A stretch of DNA of 64,000 nucleotides from Tardiphaga sp051811025 (GCF_051811025.1 NZ_JBPWQE010000001.1:2728001-2792000), one strand, 5' to 3'. Shown: positions 25,155-33,935, counted from the first letter of the stretch. The notes: generated by a model from the sequence alone, not told the origin. Program-made: numbers and translations.

Positions 25155-25247
25155 ATGATGATTGAGACCGTCACTGCACTCTTCGGATTTCTCAGCGCCG
25201 GCATTCTGGCCGCTCACGCCTATGACGGTTACCGCGCCCGCTTCTAA
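25155..25247 (+). CDS. 30-residue membrane peptide
   Basis: ATG 25155 (or 25158) follows AAAAGGACCACC, a good ribosome site. The peptide MMIETVTALFGFLSAGILAAHAYDGYRARF is one hydrophobic helix with a short aromatic-basic tail. Its composition and start context argue for real translation. Function is unknown; similar one-helix peptides are common in Bradyrhizobium relatives. Confidence 0.55.
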   Translation: MMIETVTALFGFLSAGILAAHAYDGYRARF

Positions 25248-25478
25248 GCGCGCGACGATTTCGCGACACCGCCGCTCAGCCATCTCGCAACTCAGCGAGT
25301 TGGTGCGCCTGCAGCCACTGCTCTGATCGAGAGACCCGGCTTCGATGAAAGCTGTCTCCGACGAAACAAGACTGAAACACGATTCTCCAGAACCGCTTTG
25401 AACGCGTCCCGGCAGGGCAGCGACTGATGGGCAGGGACACAGCAAAGCGCTCGCGCGCCCACCCAATGGAGAAGATCT

Positions 25479-25733
25479 ATGTTTCGCAAAGTAACCCTCG
25501 GACTGATCGCTGCAGCCTCGCTCGGTGCGGCCGCCCTCGCCCCCAGCGCTGCGTCGGCCCACGGCTGGCATGTCGGTGGCTGGCACGGTGGATGGGGTGG
25601 CTACGGTCACCACGCCTTCTATGGCGGGCCCACCTTCTATGTTGGCGGCCTGACCGATGGCTGCCTGCAGCGTCGCGTCGTGGAAACCCGCCGTGGGCCG
25701 CGCGTCAGGACGGTCAACGTCTGCGCCTTCTAA
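25479..25733 (+). CDS. Small secreted Gly/His/Trp-rich protein
   Basis: This 84-residue precursor has a signal peptide (VTLGLIAAASLGAAALAPSAASA) followed by HGWHVGGWHGGWGGYGHHAFYGG. That stretch is rich in Gly, His, Trp and Tyr and could bind metal or cell wall. The C-terminal DGCLQRRVVETRRGPRVRTVNVCAF has two cysteines likely joined in the periplasm. ATG 25479 has GGAGAAG upstream. A strong terminator follows. Its family is a common uncharacterised one in this group. Confidence 0.78.
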   Translation: MFRKVTLGLIAAASLGAAALAPSAASAHGWHVGGWHGGWGGYGHHAFYGGPTFYVGGLTDGCLQRRVVETRRGPRVRTVNVCAF

Positions 25734-25752
25734 TCGCACCAAATCACGGAAT

Positions 25753-25780
25753 GCCCGGCCGCCCAACGGCCGGGCTTTTT
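25753..25780 (+). terminator. Rho-independent terminator
   Basis: GCCCGGCCG-CCCAA-CGGCCGGGC is a nine-base-pair perfect stem followed by TTTTT, located 20 bases after the stop of the Gly/His-rich gene. Confidence 0.9.
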
Positions 25781-25900
25781 GCTACCTTACTCAGGTATTG
25801 TTCTGCTTCTGTTGCCCCCCGGTGACAGCCAAGGTCAGCGTTTCCAGCTAAAGCTTGTGACGAATTCGCTCAATATCTTCAGAGCGATGGAAGGTCCTGG

Positions 25901-26704
25901 ATGCGAACCCTTTGGCTGGCCGCGATCATCGCAGCGTCGGGCGCGGTGAATGCCGCTGCTGCCGATCTGCAGTCGCGCGTGTGGACCAAGACGCCCGCGA
26001 CGACCGAAGCAGGCTATAGCTGGGGCGGCTGGTATGTCGGTGGGAACGCCGGCGGTTCCTGGGGCCAGAGCAACGTCTCCAACGCTTTCGTCAATGGCAC
26101 CGCGCCGATCGCAAACCAGCAGGCGATTGCGGCTGCCTCACCGCGGCTCAATCCCGATGGCTTCACCGGCGGCGGTCAGATCGGCTACAATCATCAGGTG
26201 GACCGCTGGTTGTTTGGCGTCGAGGCCGACGCGAACTATTTCGGTCTGAAGCAGTCGCGCGGTTTCACCGCGCCGTTCCCGACCGGCGGTTCGTTCACCA
26301 CCACAAATTCCGTCACGAGTGATTGGCTAGTCACGCTGCGCCCGCGCGTTGGCTACACCGTCGATCGTACGCTTTTCTACGCGACCGGCGGCCTCGCGCT
26401 CACCGAGTTGAATTTCGCCTCCTCGCTAACCGACACGACTGGCCAGAACGAAACCGCGTCACTGTCAAAGACCGTGGCAGGCTGGACCATCGGCGCCGGT
26501 ATCGAACACGCGTTCACCAAAAACTGGTCGGCGAAGGTCGAATATCTCCATACCGATTTCGGCAAGCAATCGGTCTCGGCTCCGACCTTCACGGGACCAG
26601 GCGCTGCAACCGGTATCATTGCCCACGATATCGACCTGAAGACCAACACGGTACGCGGCGGGCTTAACTATCATTTCGGCGGCCCGTCGGTCGCGCGCTA
26701 CTGA
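25901..26704 (+). CDS. Outer membrane beta-barrel porin-like protein
   Basis: This 267-residue protein has a signal peptide (LWLAAIIAASGAVNAAAA) and an Omp25/Omp31-like barrel. It begins WGGWYVGGNAGGSWG, contains strands such as GGQIGYNHQVDRWLFGVEADANYFG and WLVTLRPRVGYTVDRTLFYATGG, and has late strands TIGAGIEHAFTKNWSAKVEYLHTDFG and NTVRGGLNYHFG. The C-terminal RGGLNYHF strand resembles the BAM signal, followed by six extra residues. These proteins are abundant surface proteins in Rhizobiales. The gene ends 16 bases before a perfect palindromic terminator. Confidence 0.9.
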   Translation: MRTLWLAAIIAASGAVNAAAADLQSRVWTKTPATTEAGYSWGGWYVGGNAGGSWGQSNVSNAFVNGTAPIANQQAIAAASPRLNPDGFTGGGQIGYNHQVDRWLFGVEADANYFGLKQSRGFTAPFPTGGSFTTTNSVTSDWLVTLRPRVGYTVDRTLFYATGGLALTELNFASSLTDTTGQNETASLSKTVAGWTIGAGIEHAFTKNWSAKVEYLHTDFGKQSVSAPTFTGPGAATGIIAHDIDLKTNTVRGGLNYHFGGPSVARY

Positions 26705-26720
26705 TCGCTGTAGAACACAT

Positions 26721-26760
26721 CCAAACAAAAAGCCCTCGCTAGCGAGGGCTTTTTGTTTGG
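26721..26760. terminator. Bidirectional terminator, perfect 40-base palindrome
   Basis: The element is an exact 40-base inverted repeat with core GCCCTCGCTAGCGAGGGC. It is flanked by A-run then T-run arms (CAAAAA / TTTTTG), so each strand shows a stem followed by T residues. It separates the barrel gene from the convergent small gene at 26776. Confidence 0.9.
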
Positions 26761-26775
26761 AGGTGCGTGCGCCGA

Positions 26776-26952
26776 TCAGCCGGTCATCGCCAAAACGCGG
26801 CTTTCGACTGGATACGGCTCCACGGTGATCGTCCAGCGCAGTGGCCAGCAGGTCAGATCCGGACGAACGGCGTGAACATAGCCGTTGACGAAAACGCTGT
26901 CGGCATCGTCGCTGAATCGCTCGTCGATCAACTCGCCATGAAGATGCGCCAT
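26776..26952 (-). CDS. Small hypothetical protein
   Basis: The 58-residue frame MAHLHGELIDERFSDDADSVFVNGYVHAVRPDLTCWPLRWTITVEPYPVE reads like a small beta-rich domain with conserved-looking Trp and Cys. An earlier ATG at 26967 adds five residues; neither has a strong ribosome site. It ends just before the palindromic terminator, which supports a real leftward gene. Function is not known. Confidence 0.48.
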   Translation of the reverse strand: MAHLHGELIDERFSDDADSVFVNGYVHAVRPDLTCWPLRWTITVEPYPVESRVLAMTG

Positions 26953-27201
26953 CCGGCAGCGGCGCATCTGCGCGTATTTCGTCGTTTCGTATTTGGCCAA
27001 ATCGGGCCTCCCCAACGTCGCAATGTCCCCATCGGGAACTCTCGGCGACTCGCGGTTAACAAAGCCTCAAACGAATCCGCGACGGTATTGGGCTGGCGCT
27101 CTCTGCATCTAATGCGAGAAAGACCCCGACTTTCGTCGATCGGATTCACGGCTGCTTCAAGAATGCAGAACAGTGTGGCGCCAATATTATTGGAGCGTCC
27201 C

Positions 27202-27390
27202 ATGTTCATGATCGCGAGCATTCTGACGGTCGCTGCCGGTGTGTTTTACGCAGCGAGTATCAACAACAGCGGATGGGCGATGCAGGTGTGCCGCTACGGC
27301 GACATATTCTGCATGAACCCGTCATGGCTTGTCATCGCCGCCGTCCTGTCCATCATCTGGGCGTTCTTTTTGCGCGTCGACCGACTCTAG
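27202..27390 (+). CDS. Small two-helix membrane protein
   Basis: This 62-residue protein has a first helix (MIASILTVAAGVFYAASI) and a second (SWLVIAAVLSIIWAFFL), separated by a loop with two cysteines (MQVCRYGDIFCMNP) that would face the periplasm and could form a disulfide. ATG 27202 has GGAG six bases upstream; the open frame upstream is not coding. It resembles uncharacterised small membrane proteins of Bradyrhizobiaceae. It converges with the zinc-ribbon gene across eight bases. Confidence 0.75.
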   Translation: MFMIASILTVAAGVFYAASINNSGWAMQVCRYGDIFCMNPSWLVIAAVLSIIWAFFLRVDRL

Positions 27391-27398
27391 TCGTTCGA

Positions 27399-27629
27399 TC
27401 AGCAGACGACCTGGTCCGCAACGAGTTCAGCGGGCTTGAGGTGTTGCCGGCGCGGCGCCAGGCGCAGCGATTTCGACATGGCACAATGTGGACAGCCAAA
27501 GGTGCGAATTTCACCGCCCTCGTCGTCCGACTCGATCTTGATCAAATAGACTTGGGTCCTGCAGCACGAACATTTCAGATGTTCGGTGCGAATGTTATCG
27601 TTCAAATGAACTCTGCGGGTGCCGGGCAT
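27399..27629 (-). CDS. Small zinc-ribbon protein
   Basis: This 76-residue protein has the metal-binding pattern LKCSCCRTQVYLIKIESDD then FGCPHCAMSKS (two CxxC knuckles), a typical zinc ribbon, followed by a basic tail. ATG 27629 is chosen because GGAG lies eight bases upstream; the frame opens further to 27686. Function is unknown; regulatory or nucleic acid binding is plausible. Confidence 0.7.
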   Translation of the reverse strand: MPGTRRVHLNDNIRTEHLKCSCCRTQVYLIKIESDDEGGEIRTFGCPHCAMSKSLRLAPRRQHLKPAELVADQVVC

Positions 27630-27913
27630 CTGCAGTCTCCGAAAACTGATGACAGCTTGCCCGGAATGCCGCGTTTTCACGCGCACCGAGCGCCGAAACA
27701 GACAACCTTTAATTGCTTGAAAGACGCTCTACGCCCCTAAGGAATCGCCGCCGTAACGGGCTACCTTGTTCCAACTGTATTATCCAGATTTTCCCAAGCC
27801 CATATACGTCTTTTCGCGCAATTTGGAACTAATCCAAGTCTTTGATTGCAGTCCGCCGGTATACAACTGTAAATTTCGATGACTCGCCCCTTCTACGACT
27901 CGGACGTGTCGCG

Positions 27914-28789
27914 ATGCACAAGCGATATCAGCCATTAAATATTCCTATCGAGATCGTCCGGACCGTGGTGGCAATCTCGGAGACCGGTAGCCTGACCAAG
28001 GCAGCCGAACGCCTGGGCCTGAGCCAGCCTGCCGTCAGCTCCCAAATCAAGCGCATTCAGGCCATGGTGGGAGGCATCCTTTTCACCAGATCAGTGAATG
28101 GGACGACGGCTACCCAGCTTGGCAAGCTGGTGTTGCATCAGGCGAGACGAATTCTGGAAGCCAACGACCAGATGCTGCGGATTGGCGGCGTGGCGCATCT
28201 TCCGCAGCCGATCCGGTTTGGATTGAGCACCCTGTTCGTGCAGGATTTCTTCAGTCGTCAGACCGCCCAAAGCCTAACCGACCTGGTCATTCACACTGAC
28301 AACTCGGTGGGCATCACCAAAGGCCTGATCGACGGCTATATCGATATCGCCTACATTCTCGAAAATCCGGAAATGAGCAGCGAGATATCGCACCTGATCG
28401 TCAACGAGGCCGATGAGGAGTTCGTGTGGGTGCGCGCAAAGGACTTCGTCCTCAGTTCGGGCGCGCCCATCCCGATTCTGACCTGGCCAGGCGACAATCT
28501 GATGATCCGGACCCTGACGCGCCACGGCCTGTCCTACAAGATCGTATTCAACAGCCCCGACTATCACGCCAAGTTGGCGGCTGTGGAAAGCGGCATCGGC
28601 ATCACCGCTATCCCGAAGCGAATGATTCCGCCTACACTTGTCTGGGCGCAGGAATATTACCTGCCACACCTGCCGCCCGTCAAAGCGTTGCTGTGCGCGC
28701 GCTCGAACTTGGAAACAATGCAGAGCACGGAATTGCTCAACGAAATCTCGTCACACTTTTTCAAATCGCCGGCCATGGTGAACCTGTAG
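27914..28789 (+). CDS. LysR-family transcriptional regulator
   Basis: This 291-residue protein has the LysR HTH near the N-terminus (IEIVRTVVAISETGSLTKAAERLGLSQPAVSSQIKRIQAMVGG). A periplasmic-binding-protein-like effector domain (about 90-280) follows, with LSTLFVQDFF, IDIAYILENPEMSSE and VESGIGITAIPKRMIPP. ATG 27914 gives a normal family length; an upstream TTG at 27842 would add 24 residues. Its neighbours are small unrelated genes, so the target and ligand cannot be inferred. Confidence 0.9.
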   Translation: MHKRYQPLNIPIEIVRTVVAISETGSLTKAAERLGLSQPAVSSQIKRIQAMVGGILFTRSVNGTTATQLGKLVLHQARRILEANDQMLRIGGVAHLPQPIRFGLSTLFVQDFFSRQTAQSLTDLVIHTDNSVGITKGLIDGYIDIAYILENPEMSSEISHLIVNEADEEFVWVRAKDFVLSSGAPIPILTWPGDNLMIRTLTRHGLSYKIVFNSPDYHAKLAAVESGIGITAIPKRMIPPTLVWAQEYYLPHLPPVKALLCARSNLETMQSTELLNEISSHFFKSPAMVNL

Positions 28790-28831
28790 TTCAGCCATGA
28801 TCGTGAGCCCGGCCACAGTCCCGATCGGCAG

Positions 28832-29227
28832 TCAGCGTGGCACGAGATAGTGTTCGTCCCATTCGCTACGCGGCACCTCAGTGCCGAGCTGATAGGCAAA
28901 GGATTTGACGTCGAGCCCGTCAGGAGTGGTCTCGCAGACATAGGACAGTCTGTACCATTTGCCCCCACTGCGGACGGCACCGCCCGGCGCTTTGATCTCG
29001 TTGCCTCGAATGACCGGATCGGCAAACGCGTAGGCAACGAACTCGTCCGGCTTGTATCCCTTATGCTCGCGGCCCACGGAGCCCATCGCACGCGCATCGC
29101 AACGCTGCTCCAGACGGGTTTCCGGCGACAGTTTGAGCATCTGATCGGTCCGGGACGACGCTGCATGTACGGAAGATTGGGCAGCGATGCCGATAAGGGC
29201 AGCAACTGCGAACACTAGTTTTCTCAT
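28832..29227 (-). CDS. Secreted DUF930-like protein
   Basis: This 131-residue precursor has a signal peptide (LVFAVAALIGIAAQSSVHA). The mature body MLKLSPETRLEQRCDARAM, then DEFVAYAFADP and GGKWYRLSYVCETTPDGLDVKSFAYQLG, matches the DUF930 pattern. Two cysteines (EQRCD, YVCET) are placed to form a disulfide in the periplasm. Function is unknown. It converges with the LysR gene across 42 bases. Confidence 0.68.
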   Translation of the reverse strand: MRKLVFAVAALIGIAAQSSVHAASSRTDQMLKLSPETRLEQRCDARAMGSVGREHKGYKPDEFVAYAFADPVIRGNEIKAPGGAVRSGGKWYRLSYVCETTPDGLDVKSFAYQLGTEVPRSEWDEHYLVPR

Positions 29228-29296
29228 TGCCTTAGGCCAATTACCTTATTTGACTTGCGAGGATTTTGTGGCGCGAACCTACCATGTTCGCACGTG

Positions 29297-29328
29297 CAAA
29301 AAACCCCGCTCGTGTTACCGGCGGGGTT
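29297..29328 (-). terminator. Rho-independent terminator
   Basis: On the minus strand AACCCCGC...GCGGGGTT, an eight-base-pair stem with an 11-base loop, is followed by TTTTTTGC. It lies about 15 bases after the stop of the gene at 29344-29601 and ends its leftward transcript. Confidence 0.8.
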
Positions 29329-29343
29329 CCAAATTCGGGATCG

Positions 29344-29601
29344 TCAGCCGATCCGTTTGAATGTCAGCAGTTGATGAAATTCCGAGGGCGAGAACCGGCG
29401 GCCGCCAAGACCTGAGATACTCACCCGCCAACCCGCATCATTCAGCGTCCGGGCTTGCGCAACGGCCACGTCCGGAATGATCCGATGCGTCACCATGCTC
29501 TGGTCATTGCGCGTCGCGTGGATGGTGAAGATATCGCCCCGCCGCGAAGCGGCAGGGATATCGGTTGCTTCAAGATCATTGTCAGAGAACACGGTTGCCA
29601 A
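29344..29601 (-). CDS. Small hypothetical protein
   Basis: This 85-residue soluble protein (MATVFSDNDLEATDIPAASRRGD) continues HRIIPDVAVAQARTLNDAGWRVSISGLGGRRFSPSEFHQLL. The second half resembles a short helix-strand module, without a motif I can name. A terminator follows, which supports a real transcription unit. No export signal. Confidence 0.6.
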   Translation of the reverse strand: MATVFSDNDLEATDIPAASRRGDIFTIHATRNDQSMVTHRIIPDVAVAQARTLNDAGWRVSISGLGGRRFSPSEFHQLLTFKRIG

Positions 29602-29685
29602 CGCCAGTCTCCATCATCGCCTATCAAAGCCTGAAGCGATTGTGCAGCGCACGTAGTTAACCGAAGGTTACCTGCTGCGACACCA

Positions 29686-29910
29686 TCATGATCTGAAAAC
29701 CCCCGTGATCTTGTTCCACAGCGATGACCTGCCATCGTCGCTGTCGTGTTTCGATCGGTCAGGCTGGGTCGCGCTGACGGGATCTGAAGCCGGAAAAGTA
29801 TCTTTCAGGCCGGTCTTGAGTTCTTCAGACGTCGTGCGATCGGCGCGTGCTGCTTCCTTCACGCCAACGGCATATTTGTCGTGGGGCGCGGGATCGAATT
29901 TCTCAGCCAT
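29686..29910 (-). CDS. Small acidic stress-type hypothetical protein
   Basis: This 74-residue protein (MAEKFDPAPHDKYAVGVKEAARADRTT) contains the LKDTFPASDPVSATQP motif found in a widespread family of short uncharacterised alphaproteobacterial proteins, and ends SLWNKITGVFRS. ATG 29910 has AAGGAG seven bases upstream; the open frame upstream is ignored. Likely cytoplasmic and partly disordered. Confidence 0.72.
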   Translation of the reverse strand: MAEKFDPAPHDKYAVGVKEAARADRTTSEELKTGLKDTFPASDPVSATQPDRSKHDSDDGRSSLWNKITGVFRS

Positions 29911-29975
29911 GATCGTCTCCTTCATCTGGTGAAGGAAAAACGTCCCTGTGGCCAAGAGGTTCCTCTCTGCGACAC

Positions 29976-30668
29976 TTAGTCGAGACCGCGCTCGCGGCTG
30001 AGGCCGACCATCTCCTGAATGAACAGTGCCTTCTGCTTGTCATCCAGCGTGGCGAACAGCGGCTCCGCGGCATCGGCAACGGCGCGCTGATCGACGGCCC
30101 GGTCGTTGAGGAACTGAGCCTCGTTGCGCATCTGCTCGATGATGTCATCCGGCGGATCGCGCTGGGCGCGGGCGATACGCAGCTTCAGACGCTCCGCGCC
30201 GTTATTGCCGAGCGTATGCATGGCATTGCTGAAACCGGCCCAGTTCTTTTCCTGCTCCGGCGTCAGATTGAGCGACGTCTTGATACGGCTAGTGTTGGCG
30301 TCGCTACTCGCGACGATCTGCTCGGCGGTCAGTTCCGGCTCCGCCGCGGGTTGAGCGCCCTTCTTGCCCTTCTTGGCCGCCTTGGTTTGTTTGGCACTCG
30401 ACTGCCCGCCCACGGGACCGCGAACATTGCTGTTCGAAGGCACACCCAGGACACCGCCGACAACGCCCACGACTCCGCCGATCGCCCCGCCGAGAACGCC
30501 ACCGATCGGCCCAGCCGCACGATTGCCGCTTCTTGCACCCTGCTGCACGCCCTGCACCAGCCCCTGCGCGTGGACCGCTGCCGAATTTCCGAGCAGCAGA
30601 ACGGCGGCAACGCACAGCGCACGGCGCAGCGGTTGATGCGTGCGCTTGCGCAAATTCATTCTGGTCAT
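29976..30668 (-). CDS. Secreted LTXXQ-motif (Spy/CpxP-like) protein
   Basis: This 230-residue precursor has a twin-arginine-containing basic start and a hydrophobic signal (ALCVAAVLLLGNSAAVHA). A Gly-rich linker follows (GPIGGVLGGAIGGVVGVVGG), then a helical C-terminal domain with LTPEQEKNWAGFSNAMHTLG and LDDKQKALFIQEMVGL, the LTxxQ repeat style of Spy/CpxP periplasmic chaperones. ATG 30668 follows GGGAG. It probably senses or buffers misfolded envelope proteins, by family analogy. Confidence 0.72.
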   Translation of the reverse strand: MTRMNLRKRTHQPLRRALCVAAVLLLGNSAAVHAQGLVQGVQQGARSGNRAAGPIGGVLGGAIGGVVGVVGGVLGVPSNSNVRGPVGGQSSAKQTKAAKKGKKGAQPAAEPELTAEQIVASSDANTSRIKTSLNLTPEQEKNWAGFSNAMHTLGNNGAERLKLRIARAQRDPPDDIIEQMRNEAQFLNDRAVDQRAVADAAEPLFATLDDKQKALFIQEMVGLSRERGLD

Positions 30669-30863
30669 CACCGTCTCCCTCAGCGCAATTTCGCGGCGCA
30701 GCAAATCACTTGCGATCATCAGCAACCATAGTGGCTTCAACACGGCCAAGTCCACACGCCGCGTCTCCGCCAATGGTAGACCTCATCGAGCCAAGCCTGT
30801 TAGATAACGCCCGCGTGGCCACTGGCGGGTGCGCAACAACATAGAATGCTTCAAGGGGTGGAA

Positions 30864-31853
30864 ATGGCGACCAACAAGAAGAAACTTCTGATCACCGAGT
30901 CGATGTCGACCCAGGGAATGGACCTGTTCAATGCACGCGATGACATCGAAGTGGTCAAGTTCAGCAATCTGATTTCCGCTGCCGACTACATCAAGCTGAT
31001 CGAGCAACACGCGCCGGTGCATGGCACCGCCCTCGGCGCCACGCGGTTCGGCGAACCCGAACTCGAGGCCTGCAAGGACATGAAAGTCGTGGCGCGTATC
31101 GGCGTCGGCTACGACGCGGTCGATGTACCGGCGCTGTCCAAGCGCAGGGTGCCGCTGATGATCGCCGGCACTGCCAACTCGCCCTCTGTCGCCGAACAGG
31201 CGCTGTTCATGATGCTGACGCTTGCCAAGCGCGCGGTCGAACTGCATGCCATGGTCAAGGAAGGAAAATGGGCGTCGCGCTTTGGAGCGCTGCCATTCGA
31301 CCTGTTCGGCAAGACCGTGCTGGTGGTCGGCTTCGGCCGTATCGGCACCCGCACGGCCAAGCGCTGCCAGGCGATGGAAATGAACGTGCTGGTCTATGAC
31401 CCCTATGTCTCAGCCGATACAATCAAGGCTGCCGGCTGCGAGCCTGTCAGCGATCTCGACGCCGCCTTGCCCCGTGCCGACTTTGTCAGCCTCCATTGCC
31501 CAAAGACTCCGGAGACGACCGGCCTGTTCAACGCCGCGCGCATCGCGCGCATGAAGCCGTCGGCCTATCTCATCAACACCGCGCGTGGCGGCATCATCGT
31601 CGAGACCGCGCTGCATGATGCGCTGGTCTCGGGCAAGCTCGCTGGCGCCGGCCTCGACGTGTTCGAAGCCGAACCGCCGCCGCTCGGTCACGCGCTGTTC
31701 GAACTGCCGAACGTGATCATCGCGCCGCATGTCGCCGGCGTGACTCGCGAAGCACTCGATCGCATGGGCGCGCAGACCGCGCGCAACATGCTGAGTGTGC
31801 TCGACGGCGAGCCGATCAAGCAGAATGCCGTCAACGCGGACGTATTTGGCTGA
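30864..31853 (+). CDS. D-2-hydroxyacid dehydrogenase (phosphoglycerate-dehydrogenase-like)
   Basis: This 329-residue NAD-dependent enzyme has GFGRIGTRTAKRCQAM (Rossmann GxGxxG), LINTARGGIIVETAL with the substrate arginine, GLDVFEAEPP with the catalytic glutamate, and APHVAGVT with the histidine proton donor. It lacks the C-terminal ACT or ASB domains of biosynthetic SerA. The substrate may therefore be a different 2-hydroxy acid such as glycerate or a hydroxy-aromatic acid. ATG 30864 follows AAGGGG. The amidase gene starts 70 bases after and may be co-transcribed. Confidence 0.9.
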   Translation: MATNKKKLLITESMSTQGMDLFNARDDIEVVKFSNLISAADYIKLIEQHAPVHGTALGATRFGEPELEACKDMKVVARIGVGYDAVDVPALSKRRVPLMIAGTANSPSVAEQALFMMLTLAKRAVELHAMVKEGKWASRFGALPFDLFGKTVLVVGFGRIGTRTAKRCQAMEMNVLVYDPYVSADTIKAAGCEPVSDLDAALPRADFVSLHCPKTPETTGLFNAARIARMKPSAYLINTARGGIIVETALHDALVSGKLAGAGLDVFEAEPPPLGHALFELPNVIIAPHVAGVTREALDRMGAQTARNMLSVLDGEPIKQNAVNADVFG

Positions 31854-31923
31854 ACCGGCAATTGCTGGCGCGGATGATTGATCCGCGCTAGCACTGCCGC
31901 AGTCCTCACCAGAGTACCCCGCG

Positions 31924-33348
31924 ATGGCATTCAAGGAATACGGCGATCACGACGCGCTCGACCTTGCTGGTCTGGTACGCAGCAAACAGATCAGCCCGCG
32001 CGAATTGCTCGATGAGGCCGTGGCGCGCACCGAGCGCGTCAATCCCCGGATCAACGCTGTCGTGGTGCGCCATGAGGACTATGCGCAGCGGCAGATCAAC
32101 GAGGGGTTGCCCGACGGGCCGTTCACCGGCGTGCCATTCCTGCTGAAGGATCTCGAACTCCTCGGGGGCACGCGCACGACCTTCGGGGCCAGTCTCTACA
32201 AGGACTTCGTCGCCGATCACACCGGCACCCTCGCCCAGCGCTTCCTCAAGGCCGGCCTGACGATGTTCGGCAAGAGCGCGAGCCCCGAATTCGGGCTGAT
32301 GCCGACGACCGAATGCCGGCTGCACGGACCGACGCGCAATCCGTGGAATACCGATCATGCATCGGGCGGCTCGTCCGGGGGCGCGGCCGCTGCCGTGGCT
32401 GCGCGCATCCTGCCGGTCGCCCATGCCAGCGATGGCGGCGGTTCGATCCGTATTCCAGCCTCGGCCTGCGGCGTGTTCGGTCTGAAGCCGACCCGCGCTC
32501 GCAATCCGACGGGTCCTGACAAGGCCGAAGGCTGGGGCGGCTTTTCCTGCGGCCATGTCGTGAGCATCAGCGTGCGCGACAGCGCCGCGATGCTCGATGC
32601 CGTTCACGGACCCGAATTGACCAGTCCCTATATGGCGCCGGCGCCGGAACGTCCCTTCCTCGATGAAGTCAGCCGCGATCCCGGCAGGCTGCGCATCTTC
32701 TTCACCGACAAGTCGCCTTACGGCGATGCGATCGATCCCGAAATCGCCGCAGCCGTCCGCGATGTCGCCAGGTTGCTCGAAGCACAAGGTCATCATGTCG
32801 AAGAATGCGCGCCGGTTTTGCCGCTCGACCCTGCGCAAGTGATTGCAGCGATCGTGTCGGCCAATACGGCGGCTACCGTGCAGCTCGCGGAGAAGAAGTT
32901 CGGCCGCCCGATGACCTCGGATGATTTCGAAAAACTCACACTCGGCAGCGCGCACAATGCCCGCAAGGCAAGCGCAGTCGACTACGTGACAGCACTGCAG
33001 AGCGCATTTCAGATCTCCCGCAGCGTCACCGAATTCTTTACCGGCTGCGATATCTTCCTGTCGCCGACGTTGTGCACACCGCCGATCAGGATCGGCGAGA
33101 TCGATACGATGTCGGACGATCTCGGCCATGTCGCGCCTTTGCTGCGCCGCTACATGCCAGGCACCAGCATGGCCAACATGACCGGTCAGCCGTCCATGTC
33201 GGTGCCCCTGGCCTGGAGCAGCAAAGGCCTGCCCATCGGTATTATGTTCACGGCGCATTTCGGCGACGAGGCCATGCTGTTCCGTCTGGCCGGGCAACTC
33301 GAGCAGATCCGGCCCTGGAAAGACAGGCATCCGCCGATCTCTGCCTAA
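31924..33348 (+). CDS. Amidase-signature family hydrolase
   Basis: This 474-residue amidase has the full Ser-cisSer-Lys triad: Lys75 in FLLKD, Ser150 in GGSSGG and nucleophile Ser174 in DGGGSIRIPAS, with the standard 24-residue gap. Segments such as PTRNPWN and PVAHASDGGGSIRIPASACG resemble the NylA-like (6-aminohexanoate-cyclic-dimer hydrolase) subgroup, but no nylon activity should be assumed. It could hydrolyse amides formed by the nitrile hydratase 30 kb away, though they are not adjacent. It is cytoplasmic. Confidence 0.9.
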   Translation: MAFKEYGDHDALDLAGLVRSKQISPRELLDEAVARTERVNPRINAVVVRHEDYAQRQINEGLPDGPFTGVPFLLKDLELLGGTRTTFGASLYKDFVADHTGTLAQRFLKAGLTMFGKSASPEFGLMPTTECRLHGPTRNPWNTDHASGGSSGGAAAAVAARILPVAHASDGGGSIRIPASACGVFGLKPTRARNPTGPDKAEGWGGFSCGHVVSISVRDSAAMLDAVHGPELTSPYMAPAPERPFLDEVSRDPGRLRIFFTDKSPYGDAIDPEIAAAVRDVARLLEAQGHHVEECAPVLPLDPAQVIAAIVSANTAATVQLAEKKFGRPMTSDDFEKLTLGSAHNARKASAVDYVTALQSAFQISRSVTEFFTGCDIFLSPTLCTPPIRIGEIDTMSDDLGHVAPLLRRYMPGTSMANMTGQPSMSVPLAWSSKGLPIGIMFTAHFGDEAMLFRLAGQLEQIRPWKDRHPPISA

Positions 33349-33439
33349 AAACAGCCACAGCGATTACCAAAATGAAACCACAGCCGATTAGATATCGGTC
33401 CTATGTGGACGTTGCGTAATTGCGGGGAGGCGCATTTTT

Positions 33440-33925
33440 ATGACCCAGAACGATCCGACCGATCACGCCCTCGCGGCCATTGCGAGCATTCTCGACCGCA
33501 AGGAAGCGGAATCGCAAGTGGCCGAACACGGCGACACCGAGCCCGCTTCGATCACCGTCGTCACTGAAACCGTGGTCACCGAGACTGTATCTGTCATGGT
33601 CGCCGCCGAGCCCGAAGCGCCGCTCGTCGAACACGAGTCGCCCTCCACGGTTCCAGAGGCCCTCGAGGTCGATGGCTACTCTCGTCTCGGTCCGGGTCCG
33701 CTCGATGCCATCCGCTTTCGCTGGACCGCACGCCGCGACGACGACGGCCAGTATTTCGTCGATGAAACCATCGGCAGTTCGCGGCCGATTTCATCAGGCC
33801 CGATGCCGCGTGACGAAATCATCGATTTCATTGATGGGCGCGAGCGCGCCGCTCGCGATCGTTTCGAGACGCTGAAGAGCCAGATGACCGTGGGCAGCAG
33901 CGCCTCGCGTTACAGCGACTACTGA
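33440..33925 (+). CDS. Hypothetical protein with acidic N-terminal and conserved C-terminal part
   Basis: The 161-residue protein has a Val/Thr/Glu-rich low-complexity N-terminal half (ITVVTETVVTETVSVMV). The better ordered C-terminal half, about 85-150, reads LDAIRFRWTARRDDDGQYFVDETIG and DEIIDFIDGRERAARDRFETLK. It has no signal peptide or membrane segment. Domain unknown. A nested inverted repeat follows directly. Confidence 0.65.
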   Translation: MTQNDPTDHALAAIASILDRKEAESQVAEHGDTEPASITVVTETVVTETVSVMVAAEPEAPLVEHESPSTVPEALEVDGYSRLGPGPLDAIRFRWTARRDDDGQYFVDETIGSSRPISSGPMPRDEIIDFIDGRERAARDRFETLKSQMTVGSSASRYSDY

Positions 33926-33935
33926 GGAAAGCCAT

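Noticed and set aside
25005..25766. Minus-strand 253-codon frame
   Set aside because: It covers the Gly/His-rich secreted gene and a terminator on the other strand, and lacks a ribosome site or protein-like sequence.
31906..33330. A 474-codon minus-strand frame opposite the amidase
   Set aside because: Mirror frame of the amidase gene, whose catalytic triad is intact.
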